In this document: positions 61,510-64,000 of the stretch, piece after piece
Layout: every line of letters starts with the position of its first letter
Position numbering within the stretch: position 1 is the first letter of the stretch
Assembly: GCA_032622095.1 (NCBI GenBank)
Contig: CP136064.1
Location: 132,315,129-132,379,128, forward strand
Direction of reading: 5' to 3'
DNA: 64,000 bases
Source: Siphonodentalium dalli
Taxonomy: Eukaryota > Mollusca > Scaphopoda > Gadilida > Siphonodentaliidae
Position numbers and translations under genes: made by a program
Notes under the pieces: generated by a model
What the model saw: the letters and a program-made list of their open reading frames with translations, nothing else
Database searches by the model: none
What the model was told of the DNA's origin: nothing

Positions 61510-64000
61510 GACTAAAGGTACAACCTGTAGCTCGTGCTAAAGGATTTAGTCATACAAAGAGTAAAATCCAAGATGGCTGCTGGCGACCAGGTTTTTTGGC
61601 CGAATGACCCCAAAATTACTCGTTCCCATCTACATGTCAATATTATCATCCATGACAAATTTCATGATGATCAGAAGAACAGTACGACCTGTGGCCCGTG
61701 CTAATGGATTAAATTATTAAATCCAATATGGCCGCTGGCGTCCATGTTTTTTGTCCGAATGACCCCAAAATAACTCGTTCCCATCTACATTCCAATTTCA
61801 ACAACCATGACAAATTTATGATGATCAGACTAAAGGTACGACCTGTAGCCCATGCTAACGGATTTAGTCATACAAAGAGTAAAATCCGAGATGGCTGCTG
61901 GCGGCCATGTTTTTCAGCCGAATCACCTCAAAATGACTCGTTCTCATCTACATGTCATTATTAACATTCACGACAAATTTCATGATGATCAGACTAAAGG
62001 TACAACCTGCAGCCCGTGCTAAAAATTTAGTCATACAAAGAGTAAAATCCAAGATGGCTGCTGGCGGCCATGTTTTTGGGCCGAATGACCCCAAAATTGC
62101 TCGTTCCCATCTACATGTCAATATTATCATCCATGACAAATTTCGTGATGATCAGAAGAACAGTACGACCTGTGGCCCGTGCTAATGGATTAAATTTTTA
62201 AATCCAAGATGGCCGCTGGCATCCATGTTTTTTGTCCAAATGACCCCAAAATAACTCGTTCCCATCTACATTCCAATTTCAACAACCATGACAAATTTTA
62301 TGATGATCAAACTAAAGGTACGACCTGTAGCCCGTGCTAAAGGATTTAGTCATACAAAGAGTAAAATCCAAGATGGCTGCTGGCGGCCATGTTTTTTGGC
62401 CGAATGACCCCAAAATTACTCGTTCCCATCTACATGTCAATATTATCAACCATGAAAAATTTCATGATCATCAGACGAACAGTACGACCTATGGCCCGTG
62501 CTAATGGATTAATTTTTTTAAATCCAAGATGGCCGCTGGCGTCCATGTTTTTTGTCCGAATGACCCCAAAATAACTCGTTCCCATCTACATTCCAATTTC
62601 AACAACCATGACAAATTTATGATGATCAGACTAAAGATACGACCTGTAGCCCCATGCTTAAGGATTTAGTCATACAAAGAGTAAAATCCAAGATGGCTGC
62701 TGGCGGCCATGTTTTTCAGCCGAATGACCTCAAAATGACTAGTTCTCATCTACATGTCATTATTAACATTCAGGACAAAATTCATGATGATCAGACTAAA
62801 GGTACAACCTGTAGCCCGTGCTAAAGGATTTAGTCATACAAAGAGTAAAATCCAAGATGGCTGCTGGCGGCCATGTTTTTTGGCCGAATGACCCCAAAAT
62901 GACTCGTTCCCATCTACATGTCATTGTTAAAATCCATGACAAATTTTATGATGTTCAGACTAAAGGTACGACCTGTAGCCCATGCTAAAGGATTTAGTCA
63001 TACAAAGAGTAAAATCCAAGATGGCTGCTGGCGGCCATGTATTTTGGCCGAATGACACCAAAATTACTCGTTCCCATCTACATGTCAATATTATCATCCA
63101 TGACAAATTTCATGATGATCAGAAGAACAGTACGACATGTGGCCCGTGCTAATGGATTAAATTATTAAATCCAATATGGCCGCTGGCGTCCATGTTTTTT
63201 GTCCGAATGACCCCAAAATAACTCGTTCTCATCTACATTCCAATTTCAACAACCATGACAAATTTATGATGATCAGACTAAAGGTACGACCTGTAGCCCA
63301 TGCTAAAGGATTTAGTCATACAAAGAGTAAAATCCAAGATGGCTGCTGGCGGCCATGTATTTTGGCCGAATGACACCAAAATTACTCGTTCCCATCTACA
63401 TGTCAATATTATCATCCATGACAAATTTCATGATGATCAGAAGAACAGTACGACATGTGGCCCGTGCTAATGGATTAAATTATTAAATCCAATATGGCCG
63501 CTGGCGTCCATGTTTTTTGTCCGAATGACCCCAAAATAACTCGTTCTCATCTACATTCCAATTTCAACAACCATGACAAATTTATGATGATCAGACTAAA
63601 GGTACGACCTGTAGCCCATGCTAAAGGATTTAGTCATACAAAGAGTAAAATCCAAGATGGCTGCTGGCGGCCATGTTTTTCAGCCGAATGACCTCAAAAT
63701 GACTCGTTCTCATCTACATGTCATTATTAACATTCATGACAAATTTCATGATGATCAGACTAAAGGTACAACCTGCAGCCCGTGCTAAAAATTTAGTCTT
63801 ACAAAGAGTAAACTCCAAGATGGCTGCTGGCGGCCATGTTTTGGGGCCGAATGACCCCAAAATTACTCGTTCCCATCTACATGTCAATATTATCATCCAT
63901 GACAAATTTCATGATGATAAGAAGAACAGTACGACCTGTGGCCCGTGCTAATGGATTAAAATTTTAAATTCAAGATGGCCGCTGGCATCCATGTTTTTTT

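Larger units (their letters stand above)
51357..64000 (+). repeat. Satellite array of 163/155-bp monomers, runs off the window
   Basis: Monomer A is about 163 bp: GTACGACCTGTAGCCCGTGC, TTTAGTCATACAAAGAGTAA, AAGATGGCTGCTGGCGGCC, GAATGACCCCAAAATGACTC, CATCTACATGTCATTATTAA, then a GATGATCAGACTAAAG end. Monomer B is about 155 bp, with GTGCTAATGGATTAAATT, ATGGCCGCTGGYGKCCATG and CATTCCAATTTCAACAACC. An A variant ending GATGATCAGAAGAACAGTAC precedes each B, giving an A'B dimer of 318 bp. Higher-order blocks of 2299, 2130 and 4217 bp are visible. Short ORFs with MAAGGHVF-like peptides are by-products of the repeat. The first unit has a leader (TTACAGTCAATGGAGCCATT) shared with the element at 22651-25445. 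Confidence 0.95.
56300..64000 (+). repeat. Tandem duplication with 4217-bp period
   Basis: Sequence from about 56.3 to 59.78 kb recurs from about 60.5 kb to the window end at a constant offset of 4217 with about 99% identity; shared landmarks include 57511/61728, 58172/62389 and 59497/63714. Inside it a 318-bp A'B dimer is itself duplicated (58959 and 59277). Confidence 0.9.

Noticed and set aside
51365-63951. Many 60-78 codon ORFs with MAAGGHVF or CRWERVILGS peptides
   Set aside because: They are translations of the satellite monomer on both strands.
51357-64000. CRISPR-like array
   Set aside because: The repeats are adjoining 155-163 bp monomers without unique spacers, in a eukaryotic genome.

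Overview
This window is eukaryotic and looks like an AT-rich marine invertebrate genome. A mollusc or other lophotrochozoan is the best guess, inferred only from the style of the repeats (160-bp tandem monomers carrying AAGATGGCTGCTGGCGGCC, APE-type LINEs, a Penelope-like element, TTAA-flanked elements). There are no operons, no bacterial genes and no rRNA.

Positions 349-34049 (+) hold the last seven exons of one host gene. The exons were found by splice sites, matching intron phases and continuous protein sense: 349-394, 2304-2371, 6501-6543, 6620-6694, 7508-7638, 17093-17275 and 33385-34049. They encode 402 residues of a protein I do not recognise: a Cys-bearing, partly helical first part, a Ser/Pro-rich middle and a long acidic tail with a KVTF motif. 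One intron appears to be GC-AG. The introns (76 bp to 16.1 kb) are filled with mobile elements: two antisense LINEs, a Penelope fragment, three TTAA-flanked elements plus a 469-bp MITE, a Harbinger-like MITE, a 3.8-kb TA-flanked inverted-repeat element and SINE-like tRNA heads.

From 34.6 to 51.3 kb no convincing multi-exon gene is visible. The region holds foldbacks, a three-copy dispersed repeat, a short unidentified ORF (42680-43018, -), a 23-30 bp minisatellite (44370-44646), a LINE 3' half between two 873-bp direct repeats that encode a PHD-like zinc finger (46058-49677), and the endonuclease part of another LINE (50411-51340, +).

From about 51.36 kb to the window end lies a tandem satellite with alternating monomers of about 163 and 155 bp. 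It contains four almost identical copies of an 824-bp inverted-repeat transposon, all in the same monomer position with the same 9-bp target duplication. The transposon therefore inserted once and was then carried along as the array expanded in blocks of 2299, 2130 and 4217 bp. Diverged relatives of the satellite monomer lie inside the 2.8-kb TTAA-flanked element at 22651-25445, which suggests that the satellite grew out of the core of a non-autonomous transposon.
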